Below the pieces are notes generated by a model. It worked only from the letters and a program-made list of their open reading frames with translations. It made no database searches and was not told the DNA's origin. Source: Bacillota bacterium (GTDB lineage: Bacteria > Bacillota > Clostridia > Christensenellales > CAG-138). From it: DNA of 9,095 nucleotides. The translations under genes were made by a program, and so were the position numbers. The first letter of the stretch is position 1. Every line of letters begins with the position of its first letter. Below, piece by piece: positions 1 through 6,013 of this stretch. Location: the NCBI GenBank assembly GCA_016288175.1, contig JAEEYN010000111.1:1-9095 (forward strand), in the 5' to 3' direction.

Positions 1-515
1 CTGCGCGTTCTGCCGATCTCCGCAAGCGGCGCTTCCGGAACGCCGGAGTGCATATTGCCCTCGTCGTCCTCATAGCTGTGGAAGCGCATGGAATAGAGCT
101 TGCCGCCCGTTGCGACCTCGACCTCCACATATTCGGAAAGCGCGTTGACGACGCTCGCGCCGACGCCGTGCAGACCGCCGGAGAAGCCATAGGAATCGTT
201 ATCGAATTTGCCGCCGGCATGGAGCTGGGTATAGACGACCTCGACGCCGGAAACATGGAGCTTTTCATGGATGCCGACGGGGATGCCGCGGCCGTTATCC
301 TCGACCGTTACGGAATTATCCTTGTTTATCGTAACGGAGACCTCCGAAGCGAAGCCGTTTGCCGCCTCGTCCACGGCGTTGTCGACGATCTCCCAGAGCA
401 TGTGGTGCAGACCGCGGCTGCCGGTCGAGCCGATATACATGCCGGGGCGCACGCGAACAGCCTCCAGGCCCTCCATGACCCGGATATCTTCAACGGAGTA
501 ATTGTGTTTTTCCAT
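1..515 (-). CDS. parE: Type IIA DNA topoisomerase B subunit, ParE-like (GyrB/ParE family), N-terminal part
   Basis: This is the ATPase subunit of a type II topoisomerase (topoisomerase IV or gyrase), which uses ATP to pass one DNA duplex through another. Only the first 171 residues are in the window; the gene runs off the left edge. The GHKL ATPase fold is clear: MYIGST at 26-31, the WEIVDNAVDEA helix with catalytic Glu42 and Mg-binding Asn46, EDNGRGIP at 72-79, and the ATP-lid segment GGLHGVGASVVNALS at 113-127. The start is ATG at 515-513, preceded by GAGAGG about 11 bases upstream. The wording VVYTQLHAGGKF, with Gln where gyrases usually have Val, resembles what I remember of clostridial ParE, so I favour ParE over GyrB. 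The toprim and C-terminal domains that would settle this lie outside. A parC gene would be expected beyond the left edge. Confidence 0.9.
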   Translation of the reverse strand, partial: MEKHNYSVEDIRVMEGLEAVRVRPGMYIGSTGSRGLHHMLWEIVDNAVDEAANGFASEVSVTINKDNSVTVEDNGRGIPVGIHEKLHVSGVEVVYTQLHAGGKFDNDSYGFSGGLHGVGASVVNALSEYVEVEVATGGKLYSMRFHSYEDDEGNMHSGVPEAPLAEIGRTR

Positions 516-585
516 AGTTTGCAGATCCTCTCGGGGGAGCGATTTGCCCGCCCCGCCAATAGATTTCCTTCTGTATTTTACAACA

Positions 586-611
586 GGCGGGGCTGCAAAT
601 GCAACCCCGCC
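586..611 (-). terminator. Hairpin after the helicase gene, possible weak terminator
   Basis: On the minus strand this reads GGCGGGG-TTGC-ATTT-GCAG-CCCCGCC: an 11-pair stem with one U.G wobble and a 4-base loop, starting 23 bases after the helicase stop codon. On the plus strand the wobble becomes a C/A mismatch, so the structure is best formed in minus-strand RNA, the direction of the flanking genes. It is followed by TGTTGTAAAAT rather than a clean U-run, so termination may be weak. It could instead be a 3'-end stabilising hairpin or part of the leader of the topoisomerase gene, which starts 70 bases further on. Confidence 0.55.
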
Positions 612-633
612 ATGATAAAAATCGGTTCAATGA

Positions 634-3600
634 TCAGTTCATCCCGAGCTGGCGGTTGACATCCCGCAGCCTTGCGCGCAGCTCCTCGATCTCCGCTTCG
701 AACGGGAAGGGCTTCTCCGCCTCCGCTTTGAGCTCCGTTTCCTCCGCCGCGAGGCCGGCGAGCTGCTCCTTAGCGCTTTCCGCGCGGGTTGTGAGGCTGT
801 TGATCGCGTTATCGAGCCTTGCGACTATGCCCATCGCGCTCTCGCTGATATCGGATTGATAGCTGCCCTTGCCCTTCAGCAGGAAAACACGCCTTGCGCC
901 CGTCGCGTCGTTGGCAAGATACAGCCCGAAGCCGCGGTATTTGCCGATCAGCTTTTCCTCGCGGATGAACGCGAATTCCGCGATCAGCTCGATCAGCCTT
1001 TCGCCCGCGTCCCTGCGCTTCTGGTAGGTTTCGTCCCAGAGGAACATCGAGAACGAGGAGGATGTGTTCGCCTTCGCGAGGGCGATATCCTTTTCGAGGA
1101 TGCCTGCGAGGCGGATGAGTTCCTGCCGCTTCGCCGGAAGCTTGATGAGCTGTTCCTTCGCCTCCACCTTCGCGCGCTCGTGGCGGGAGCGGAGCATCTG
1201 CTTGCGCTGCAGCTCCGTTTCCGTTTCGATCCTCGCCTTGATGAGCGGATTACCAACGGCAAAGGCCTTGACCTCGCTGTAGGTGAGAACGATCTCGTCG
1301 ACCTCGTCGCCGCTGCGGCTGACGTTGTCACCGTTGACGATCTGGGAAATGAAGCGCTGCTTGTTTTCGAGCAGCTGCCAGGAATACGCGTCGAAACTGC
1401 CGTTCGTGATATAGCGGTAGATCATGACCGTTTCGTTCCTGTTGCCCTGGCGGAGCATACGGCCCTCGCGCTGGGTAACATCCGAAGGTCTCCATGGGAT
1501 ATCGAGATGGTGGACGGCAAGAAGGTTGTTCTGAACGTTCGCGCCGAGACCGAGCTTGAAGGTCGAGCCGATAAGCACGCGCACGCGGCCTTTGCGTACC
1601 TTGTTGAAAAGCGCTGTTCGCATCGCGTCGTTCAGCGCGTCGTGCACGAAGGCGATCTCCTCCGCCGGAACGCCGCGCCGCACGAGCTTTTCCTTGATAT
1701 CGTCATAAAGGTTGAAGCCGTCCTTCGGGGTGCTCTGGTCGAGGAAGACGAGCTGGGTGAGCTTTTCATGCTCCTTCCAGATCTTGAAAACGTTTTCGAC
1801 GCAGGTATTGAGCTTCGAATTCGGGTCGTCCGCCGCCTCCGGGTCGACAAGGCGCATATCGAGCGCCGCCTTGCGTCCGTCGGTGGTGATCTTCAGCATG
1901 TTGTCCTCCGTCCTAGGGACGGTGCCCTGCTTGACCTGCTCCGCGCGGGAAGCGAGAGCTTCGATATAGTGCCGCAGCGCGTCGCTCGCGGGAACGGTGC
2001 AGTTCACGCATTCGACGTTCTGCGGAAGCTTTTTCTCCTCGTCCGCAACGTTGAAATACAGGTCCGCGATATCCGAAAACAGCAGTGAAAGCTCGGGAAG
2101 GTTATAATAGCGGCTCAGCCTGCGCCTAAGGCGGTAGCCGACGCCGTTGGCCTCGACCTCGAATTCCTCCGTGACTTCGGAGAACATCTTGACCCAGTTG
2201 TCGAATTCGAGCAGGTTCAGCTCGTCCATATGCCCGTAGCCGAGGTAGCGCTGCATGGTGTACATATCCGAAACGGAGTTCGTGATCGGCGTACCCGTCG
2301 CGAAGACCGCTCCCCTGCCTCCGTGGGTGCGCTGGACATAGCGCAGCTTCGCCATGAGGTCATCGCAGCGGCGGGAACCCTTTGTATTGAGGCCGGGCAG
2401 GGAGCCGTGCTTGGTTTCGATGCTGATGTTTTTGAAGTTATGCGCTTCGTCGACGAAGATCGTGTCGAAGCCGAGCTCGTCGAAGAACACGGCGTTCTTA
2501 GGAACGGCTTCCTCCTCCTGCCAGAGCTTTTGCAGGCGGTGCTCGATCCTCGACGCATAGCGGTTGAGAACGGTGTAGGCGTCGTTGTAGACGGCGTTCT
2601 TCATCCCCTCCGAAATATCGGAAAGCGCGCTGATGAGCTCCCTCTCCCTTTCGTCCTTCGAAAGCGGGATCAGTGAAAAGCTGCCGTAACCCATCAGTAT
2701 CGCGTCGTAATCGTTGTTTTTGATATTGTTGAGCACCCTGCTGCGGTTCGTAGGAGTGAAGCTCCTCGGTTCCACCATCAGAACGTTCGCGTCGGGATAG
2801 AGCTGCAGGAATTCATAATGCCACTGCTCGAGAATATTGTTCGGAACAACGATCAGATTGCGCTTTGAGATGCCGAGGCGGCGCAGCTCCATCGCGGCGG
2901 CGGCGAGAACATAGGTCTTGCCCGCGCCGACCTGATGCGCGATCAGAACGTTTTTGGAATGCACGATGCGCATGATCGCGTCGAGCTGGTGCTTCTGGAG
3001 CTTGATATCCGGGTTCTTGCCCGGAAGGAGCATGCGGCTGCCGTCGAAGCGGCGGGGCCGGATCGCGCAGAAGCTTTCGTTATAGAGGGCAAGCAGCTCG
3101 CTCCTTCGCGGCTCGTCCCTGAAAAGCCAGAACGAGAAACGCTCCGCGATCTGCTTCGACCTTTCCTGCGCGAGCAGGGTCTCCGCCTTGTTGATGCGGC
3201 GGATCGGCTGATCCTTATCGTCCGGGTAGATCGTGTCGTAAACGGCGATCTCGCGGGAGTTGAGCATGCGCTCGATGATCTCGAAGGCGTTCATGCGCTC
3301 TGTGCCGTAGGTCAGCTTTGCCCTTGTGAAGCCGAGGAAGGGCTTTTTGCCGTGGATGATATAGTGGTTCGCGGCGCGGATGTATTCGACGAAGAGCTTC
3401 GGCTTCCCCGCCGGCGCCTTGATGCCCATCAGCGCGATGATGAAATCCCTGTAGACCCATGTCGGGATCCACGGGCTGCCGAGGGTGGCCTTGATCTTCC
3501 CGGGCTGGATCTCGGGCGGCATAACGGTCTCGAGGGCGGTGATATTATCCGAATAATCCCTCTCATCGCCCTCCGCGCGGAGCTTTTTGAGGTAGTTGAG

Positions 3601-3837
3601 CTTCTTGAGGATGTTGCCCGAAAGGTATTCCTCCGCAGTGACGAGCATTTCCTGCTGCGGGTCATAATAGATCGAACCGCGCAGGGAAGAAAGCGCCTCG
3701 TCCTCCGTCACCTTCGCAAGGCTGCAGATGATCCTCAGATCGACGCGCCCGACAAGATCGATGCAGCGTTCGAGCGCCGAGTGAACGGTCATCGTTTCGG
3801 TGTTTTCGATATTCGGTTGCTGTTCGTTTTCAAACAA
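634..3837 (-). CDS. SNF2-like superfamily II helicase, related to the helicase half of conjugative-element/phage methylase-helicase proteins
   Basis: Predicted ATP-driven DNA translocase or helicase of 1,067 residues. Helicase motifs: Walker A AHQVGAGKT at 300-308, DEAH box VDEAHNFKN at 462-470, motif III FATGTPITNS at 512-521, and motif VI QREGRMLRQG at 789-798. An N-terminal segment (GRVDL, then AEEYLSGN near 68-75) and a C-terminal coiled-coil region ending with EKPFP and RQLGMN match, from memory, the C-terminal half of the roughly 2,000-residue or larger methylase-helicase proteins of Firmicutes conjugative elements and phages. The N6-adenine methylase half is absent; the upstream gene is a PHP enzyme. 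No frameshift is seen and base composition matches the housekeeping neighbours. The start is uncertain. TTG at 3837 has AAAGG 8 bases upstream. TTG at 3882, only 9 bases after the PHP stop, and ATG at 3792, near where family similarity begins, are alternatives. The in vivo role is unknown. Confidence 0.85.
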   Translation of the reverse strand: MFENEQQPNIENTETMTVHSALERCIDLVGRVDLRIICSLAKVTEDEALSSLRGSIYYDPQQEMLVTAEEYLSGNILKKLNYLKKLRAEGDERDYSDNITALETVMPPEIQPGKIKATLGSPWIPTWVYRDFIIALMGIKAPAGKPKLFVEYIRAANHYIIHGKKPFLGFTRAKLTYGTERMNAFEIIERMLNSREIAVYDTIYPDDKDQPIRRINKAETLLAQERSKQIAERFSFWLFRDEPRRSELLALYNESFCAIRPRRFDGSRMLLPGKNPDIKLQKHQLDAIMRIVHSKNVLIAHQVGAGKTYVLAAAAMELRRLGISKRNLIVVPNNILEQWHYEFLQLYPDANVLMVEPRSFTPTNRSRVLNNIKNNDYDAILMGYGSFSLIPLSKDERERELISALSDISEGMKNAVYNDAYTVLNRYASRIEHRLQKLWQEEEAVPKNAVFFDELGFDTIFVDEAHNFKNISIETKHGSLPGLNTKGSRRCDDLMAKLRYVQRTHGGRGAVFATGTPITNSVSDMYTMQRYLGYGHMDELNLLEFDNWVKMFSEVTEEFEVEANGVGYRLRRRLSRYYNLPELSLLFSDIADLYFNVADEEKKLPQNVECVNCTVPASDALRHYIEALASRAEQVKQGTVPRTEDNMLKITTDGRKAALDMRLVDPEAADDPNSKLNTCVENVFKIWKEHEKLTQLVFLDQSTPKDGFNLYDDIKEKLVRRGVPAEEIAFVHDALNDAMRTALFNKVRKGRVRVLIGSTFKLGLGANVQNNLLAVHHLDIPWRPSDVTQREGRMLRQGNRNETVMIYRYITNGSFDAYSWQLLENKQRFISQIVNGDNVSRSGDEVDEIVLTYSEVKAFAVGNPLIKARIETETELQRKQMLRSRHERAKVEAKEQLIKLPAKRQELIRLAGILEKDIALAKANTSSSFSMFLWDETYQKRRDAGERLIELIAEFAFIREEKLIGKYRGFGLYLANDATGARRVFLLKGKGSYQSDISESAMGIVARLDNAINSLTTRAESAKEQLAGLAAEETELKAEAEKPFPFEAEIEELRARLRDVNRQLGMN

Positions 3838-3891
3838 ATACGTAGCCTTTCGCCAAGCGGAGATCGGGAAATTACAAATCAACTTTTCGGC

Positions 3892-4710
3892 TCATTTGCC
3901 GATCGGGAAGAACGTGGGCTTCATTTTTTCAAAGGTCGCGTAGTATGGGATCCCCGCCGCAAGAGCGAGCTCGCGCGCCTCGTCGAGGCGGTTGCCGACG
4001 GCGGAGGCCCTGTGGGCGTCCGAAGCGAATGTCACGAACTCGCCGCCGCACTGCCGATAGAGCTTCAGAATGTCGAGGCCCCAATGCCCGGCGTCGCGCC
4101 ATGCGGCGGTATTGATCTCGATGCCCTTGCCCATCCGTACGACGGTTTTGAAGATCGCCTCGAAGCGGTCGCGGATCTCCGGCGAGATATCAAGACGCAT
4201 GCTGCGGTCCTCATAGGGCGCATACTTCGCGACGAAATCGTAATGACCGAGCACGCTGATGAAGCCGTAATTCGGAAGGCTTTGAAGGATCGTATCGAGA
4301 TACGGCAGATAGGCTTCCGCCTTGCTCTTGCCCTCATGATAGACGGGATAGTAAACATCCTGAAAGTCGACGCTGTGAACGGAGCCGATGATGAAATCGA
4401 GATCGTGCGGCGCAAGGTACGCAAGCGTTTTTTCGAGGCATTCCGGGAAAACCGCGAAGCTTATCTCCGCGCCTTCCTTGAAGCGCACGGTCCTTCCGCC
4501 GATCTTCCTGTAGCGTCCGCCGTATTTTTCAAGCAGCTCATGGCGCAGGGAAAGATCTGCCGGAGCGAAATTCTGCGCCGGGTTATCGAAATCGACGTGG
4601 TCGGTGAAGCAGATCTCCTCGATCCCCTTCTCCGAAGCCGCCGCAAGCTGATCCTCCGGCGGCACGGACGCATCGCCGGAAAACATCGTATGAACATGAT
4701 AGTCGATCAA
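3892..4710 (-). CDS. PHP-domain phosphoesterase, HisJ/HisK (histidinol-phosphatase) family
   Basis: A 272-residue metal-dependent phosphoesterase with the polymerase-and-histidinol-phosphatase fold, the usual length for the HisJ/HisK family. Probable metal ligands are all present: DYHVHT (His5, His7) with Asp13, FTDHVD (His38), GAE (Glu82), GSVH (His112), LGHYDF (His156) and SDAH (Asp231, His233). Family members dephosphorylate L-histidinol phosphate in histidine synthesis, but no histidine gene is in view, and some relatives act on other phosphoesters, so the substrate is open. The start is TTG at 4710, chosen because CGGAGG lies 8 bases upstream and the PHP motif begins at residue 3. A strong promoter sits directly upstream, and the helicase follows so closely that the two are probably co-transcribed. 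Confidence 0.9.
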   Translation of the reverse strand: MIDYHVHTMFSGDASVPPEDQLAAASEKGIEEICFTDHVDFDNPAQNFAPADLSLRHELLEKYGGRYRKIGGRTVRFKEGAEISFAVFPECLEKTLAYLAPHDLDFIIGSVHSVDFQDVYYPVYHEGKSKAEAYLPYLDTILQSLPNYGFISVLGHYDFVAKYAPYEDRSMRLDISPEIRDRFEAIFKTVVRMGKGIEINTAAWRDAGHWGLDILKLYRQCGGEFVTFASDAHRASAVGNRLDEARELALAAGIPYYATFEKMKPTFFPIGK

Positions 4711-4718
4711 AGCTGAAA

Positions 4719-4724
4719 CCTCCG
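4719..4724 (-). promoter_or_regulatory. Ribosome binding site of the PHP gene
   Basis: CGGAGG on the minus strand, 8 bases before the TTG at 4710. It is a near-perfect Shine-Dalgarno sequence and decides the non-ATG start. The next ATG, at residue 9, would cut away the first metal-binding motif. Confidence 0.8.
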
Positions 4725-4736
4725 TTCGGAAAAATC

Positions 4737-4786
4737 AGTATAACACATTTTGTCAAGATAATCAATATGTTTTTTTACTTTTTAGG
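4737..4786 (-). promoter_or_regulatory. Sigma-A type promoter with UP-like A-tracts for the PHP-helicase operon
   Basis: On the minus strand: -35 TTGATT (4765-4760), a 17-base spacer, and -10 TATACT (4742-4737) preceded by TGT, an extended -10. Immediately upstream of the -35, at about 4766-4786, are two A-runs that resemble an UP element. Transcription would start near 4730, leaving a leader of about 20 bases that carries the CGGAGG ribosome binding site. It is the best-formed promoter in the window. A TTGACA at 4756-4751 lies only 8 bases from the -10 and is not the -35. Confidence 0.75.
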
Positions 4787-4797
4787 ATTAATAATCA

Positions 4798-4838
4798 AAA
4801 ACTGTCTATGGGTGCTGCGATGCCGTCATTACAGTTTT
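4798..4838. repeat. 8-base inverted repeat, AAAACTGT / ACAGTTTT
   Basis: Perfect 8-base arms at 4798-4805 and 4831-4838 are separated by 25 bases, between the membrane-protein terminator and the PHP promoter. As RNA on either strand this could fold into a large-looped hairpin. On the minus strand the second arm ends in a U-run (ACAGTTTTTG), so it could be a back-up terminator. It could also be a protein-binding site or chance. No transposase gene adjoins it. Confidence 0.35.
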
Positions 4839-4852
4839 AAGGTTATCTATGC

Positions 4853-4913
4853 AAAAAGGAACCCGAAGCCTGCCGTTTCGCTTCGGTGGCGGCGGAATCG
4901 GCGGTTTCGGGTT
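4853..4913 (-). terminator. Rho-independent terminator after the membrane-protein gene
   Basis: On the minus strand, 42 bases after the stop, AACCCGAA (4913-4906) can pair with TTCGGGTT (4867-4860). A competing compact hairpin is CCGAAGC (4886-4880) with GCTTCGG (4869-4863) and a 10-base loop. Both are followed by a TTTTT run at 4857-4853. The two hairpins share the downstream arm, so only one can form at a time. The U-run is on the minus-strand side only, which gives the direction. Confidence 0.65.
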
Positions 4914-4954
4914 GCGAATCAAAGCAGATATTAATCTGGCACTTATGCGGTCGG

Positions 4955-5890
4955 TTACTTTTTCAGCATGTCGCGTTCCTTCTCAAGGCTCTTGATCTTG
5001 CGCTGCGCTGCTTTCGGGTCGATGTAACCATAACCGAATTTACCTTTGTTATGCATATCCAGCGCTTGTTTGTGGCTGTCGATCTGTCTTTCAAGCGCGG
5101 CATATTTTTCCTTTTTCTTCGCAGCATCCCTTGAAGCTGTCGATGAGGCCTGCTGTGAATGACGCTGCGAACTGCTGCCGGTGCTTGCAGCTTCGGCCGG
5201 CACTTCGGGCCGGGACGCAATCAGATTCACAAGAGCGAATATGGCGGCAAGAAGTGCAAGAAACAGCGCAAATGTCAGAATGTAGATGACCCCAATGATG
5301 AGCCAGACAAAATACGCGCTCATTCCCTCCGTGCCTATGCATATGAACGACATCAGGATAACACCGATAAGGATAAAAACCCACAGTGTCTCGGCTATTT
5401 CACGTATTGATGACGTTTTGGTGATCATTCTTGTCAGTATGCCGACAACCGGACAGGCAGCATTTGCCAATCCGAAAATAATGCAGCCGATCACAAAACG
5501 CGCTTTGTGTCCCCTTTGAAAAAGGATGAACAACCCGATTGCAAAGCCGAGCTCCATGGCTGCTGCATAGAAGAACGATACCCACGGCGCCATCTCGAGA
5601 GTATTCCCGTATTTCGGAGTGGCCAGCATGTTCGCCGGCAGGAATACCCATGGCGACTTCGGCTCGGAACCTGTTATCGCGGAGATGAAAACGCGGGGGT
5701 CCATTATCACTCCGACGATGGCGATCACGATCACGACATGCGCCAGGATGAATGAAAAAAGGTATAAAAAGCAGGCTAAAATCTCCGGGATGCTGTATTC
5801 ATCCCTGTGTTTGATGCCGTACACGCCTTCCCTGAATGAATCTATGGCGCGAGTATAAAGCGAACTGATCCTTTCGAACAACCATGTCAT
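4955..5890 (-). CDS. Unrecognised integral membrane protein with charged C-terminal tail
   Basis: A 311-residue protein I cannot assign to a family. The N-terminal ~35 residues are polar and amphipathic. Hydrophobic segments follow at about 37-63, 101-124, 131-152, 168-186 and 192-226, suggesting five membrane spans, some with Pro and Gly. Residues 227-258 are a Ser/Ala/Gln-rich linker, and 259-311 are Lys/Glu-rich and probably helical or coiled-coil (AAKKKEKYAALERQIDSHKQ), probably cytoplasmic, with a GKFGYGYIDP turn in the middle. No signal peptidase site or catalytic motif is evident. The start is ATG at 5890, because GAGGAC lies 7 bases upstream; a TTG at 5905 is in frame but overlaps that site. 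G+C is lower than in its neighbours (27 of 60 in 5221-5280 against 38 of 60 in the helicase stretch 1861-1920). It looks monocistronic. Confidence 0.8.
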   Translation of the reverse strand: MTWLFERISSLYTRAIDSFREGVYGIKHRDEYSIPEILACFLYLFSFILAHVVIVIAIVGVIMDPRVFISAITGSEPKSPWVFLPANMLATPKYGNTLEMAPWVSFFYAAAMELGFAIGLFILFQRGHKARFVIGCIIFGLANAACPVVGILTRMITKTSSIREIAETLWVFILIGVILMSFICIGTEGMSAYFVWLIIGVIYILTFALFLALLAAIFALVNLIASRPEVPAEAASTGSSSQRHSQQASSTASRDAAKKKEKYAALERQIDSHKQALDMHNKGKFGYGYIDPKAAQRKIKSLEKERDMLKK

Positions 5891-5897
5891 TTTTTTA

Positions 5898-5903
5898 GTC
5901 CTC
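5898..5903 (-). promoter_or_regulatory. Ribosome binding site of the membrane-protein gene
   Basis: GAGGAC on the minus strand, 7 bases before the ATG at 5890. It decides the start in favour of ATG over the in-frame TTG at 5905, which overlaps this site and has no comparable sequence upstream. Confidence 0.7.
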
Positions 5904-5923
5904 AATTGATCCGATGTTTTGTT

Positions 5924-5932
5924 ATTATCGCA
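5924..5932 (-). promoter_or_regulatory. Possible extended -10 promoter of the membrane-protein gene
   Basis: On the minus strand, TG-C-GATAAT: an extended -10 with 5 of 6 consensus bases, 34 bases upstream of the chosen start. No good -35 hexamer is at the expected distance; that position is occupied by the palindrome GCGTCGACGC (5944-5953). The preceding terminator at 5976-5997 makes a separate promoter necessary, which supports this weak call. Confidence 0.4.
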
Positions 5933-5943
5933 TAGTTATTATG

Positions 5944-5953
5944 GCGTCGACGC
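5944..5953. repeat. 10-base perfect palindrome at the -35 position
   Basis: GCGTCGACGC is fully self-complementary and lies where the -35 region of the possible membrane-protein promoter would be. A GCATGC palindrome lies 1 base beyond it. Such placement suits an operator, but a GC-rich 10-base palindrome may be chance. Confidence 0.3.
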
Positions 5954-5975
5954 GCATGCCCGCATACAGATGCAT

Positions 5976-5997
5976 AAAAGGCGCCGAAAGGCGCTTT
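5976..5997 (-). terminator. Rho-independent terminator after plsY, possibly bidirectional
   Basis: GCGCC (5981-5985) pairs with GGCGC (5990-5994) around a 4-base loop, which is GAAA on the plus strand. Flanking A and T runs extend the stem, with one bulged base. On the minus strand it begins 17 bases after the plsY stop and is followed by CTTTTA. On the plus strand TTTCTTT follows, so it may work both ways. It separates the housekeeping operon from the membrane-protein gene. Confidence 0.7.
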
Positions 5998-6013
5998 CTT
6001 TCAGAGTATTCGT

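Noticed and set aside
48..659. 203-codon open frame on the plus strand over the topoisomerase start and the intergenic hairpin
   Set aside because: Antisense to the conserved GHKL ATPase motifs, and it continues through the intergenic hairpin into the end of the helicase gene without any recognisable domain.
856..2088. 410-codon open frame on the plus strand inside the helicase gene
   Set aside because: Fully antisense to conserved helicase motifs; typical mirror frame of a GC-rich gene.
634..4710. Full restriction or BREX/DISARM-like defence system
   Set aside because: No methylase, nuclease, BrxC/PglZ-type or other recognised defence partner is present; the PHP protein looks like an ordinary HisJ/HisK enzyme.
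2935..4716. 593-codon open frame on the plus strand opposite the helicase and PHP genes
   Set aside because: It spans two well-identified minus-strand genes plus their gap, its translation is rich in Arg, Asp and Val with no recognisable motif, and it is a mirror frame caused by GC-rich third positions.
4751..4756. TTGACA on the minus strand as a perfect -35 box
   Set aside because: Only 8 bases separate it from the TATACT -10 and no -10-like hexamer lies 16-18 bases downstream of it; TTGATT at 4765-4760 has the correct 17-base spacing.
4711..4954. Small gene or structured RNA in the largest gap
   Set aside because: Its content is explained by a terminator, an inverted repeat, an A-rich promoter and a ribosome site; I find no small frame with a ribosome site and no tRNA-like or known riboswitch pattern.
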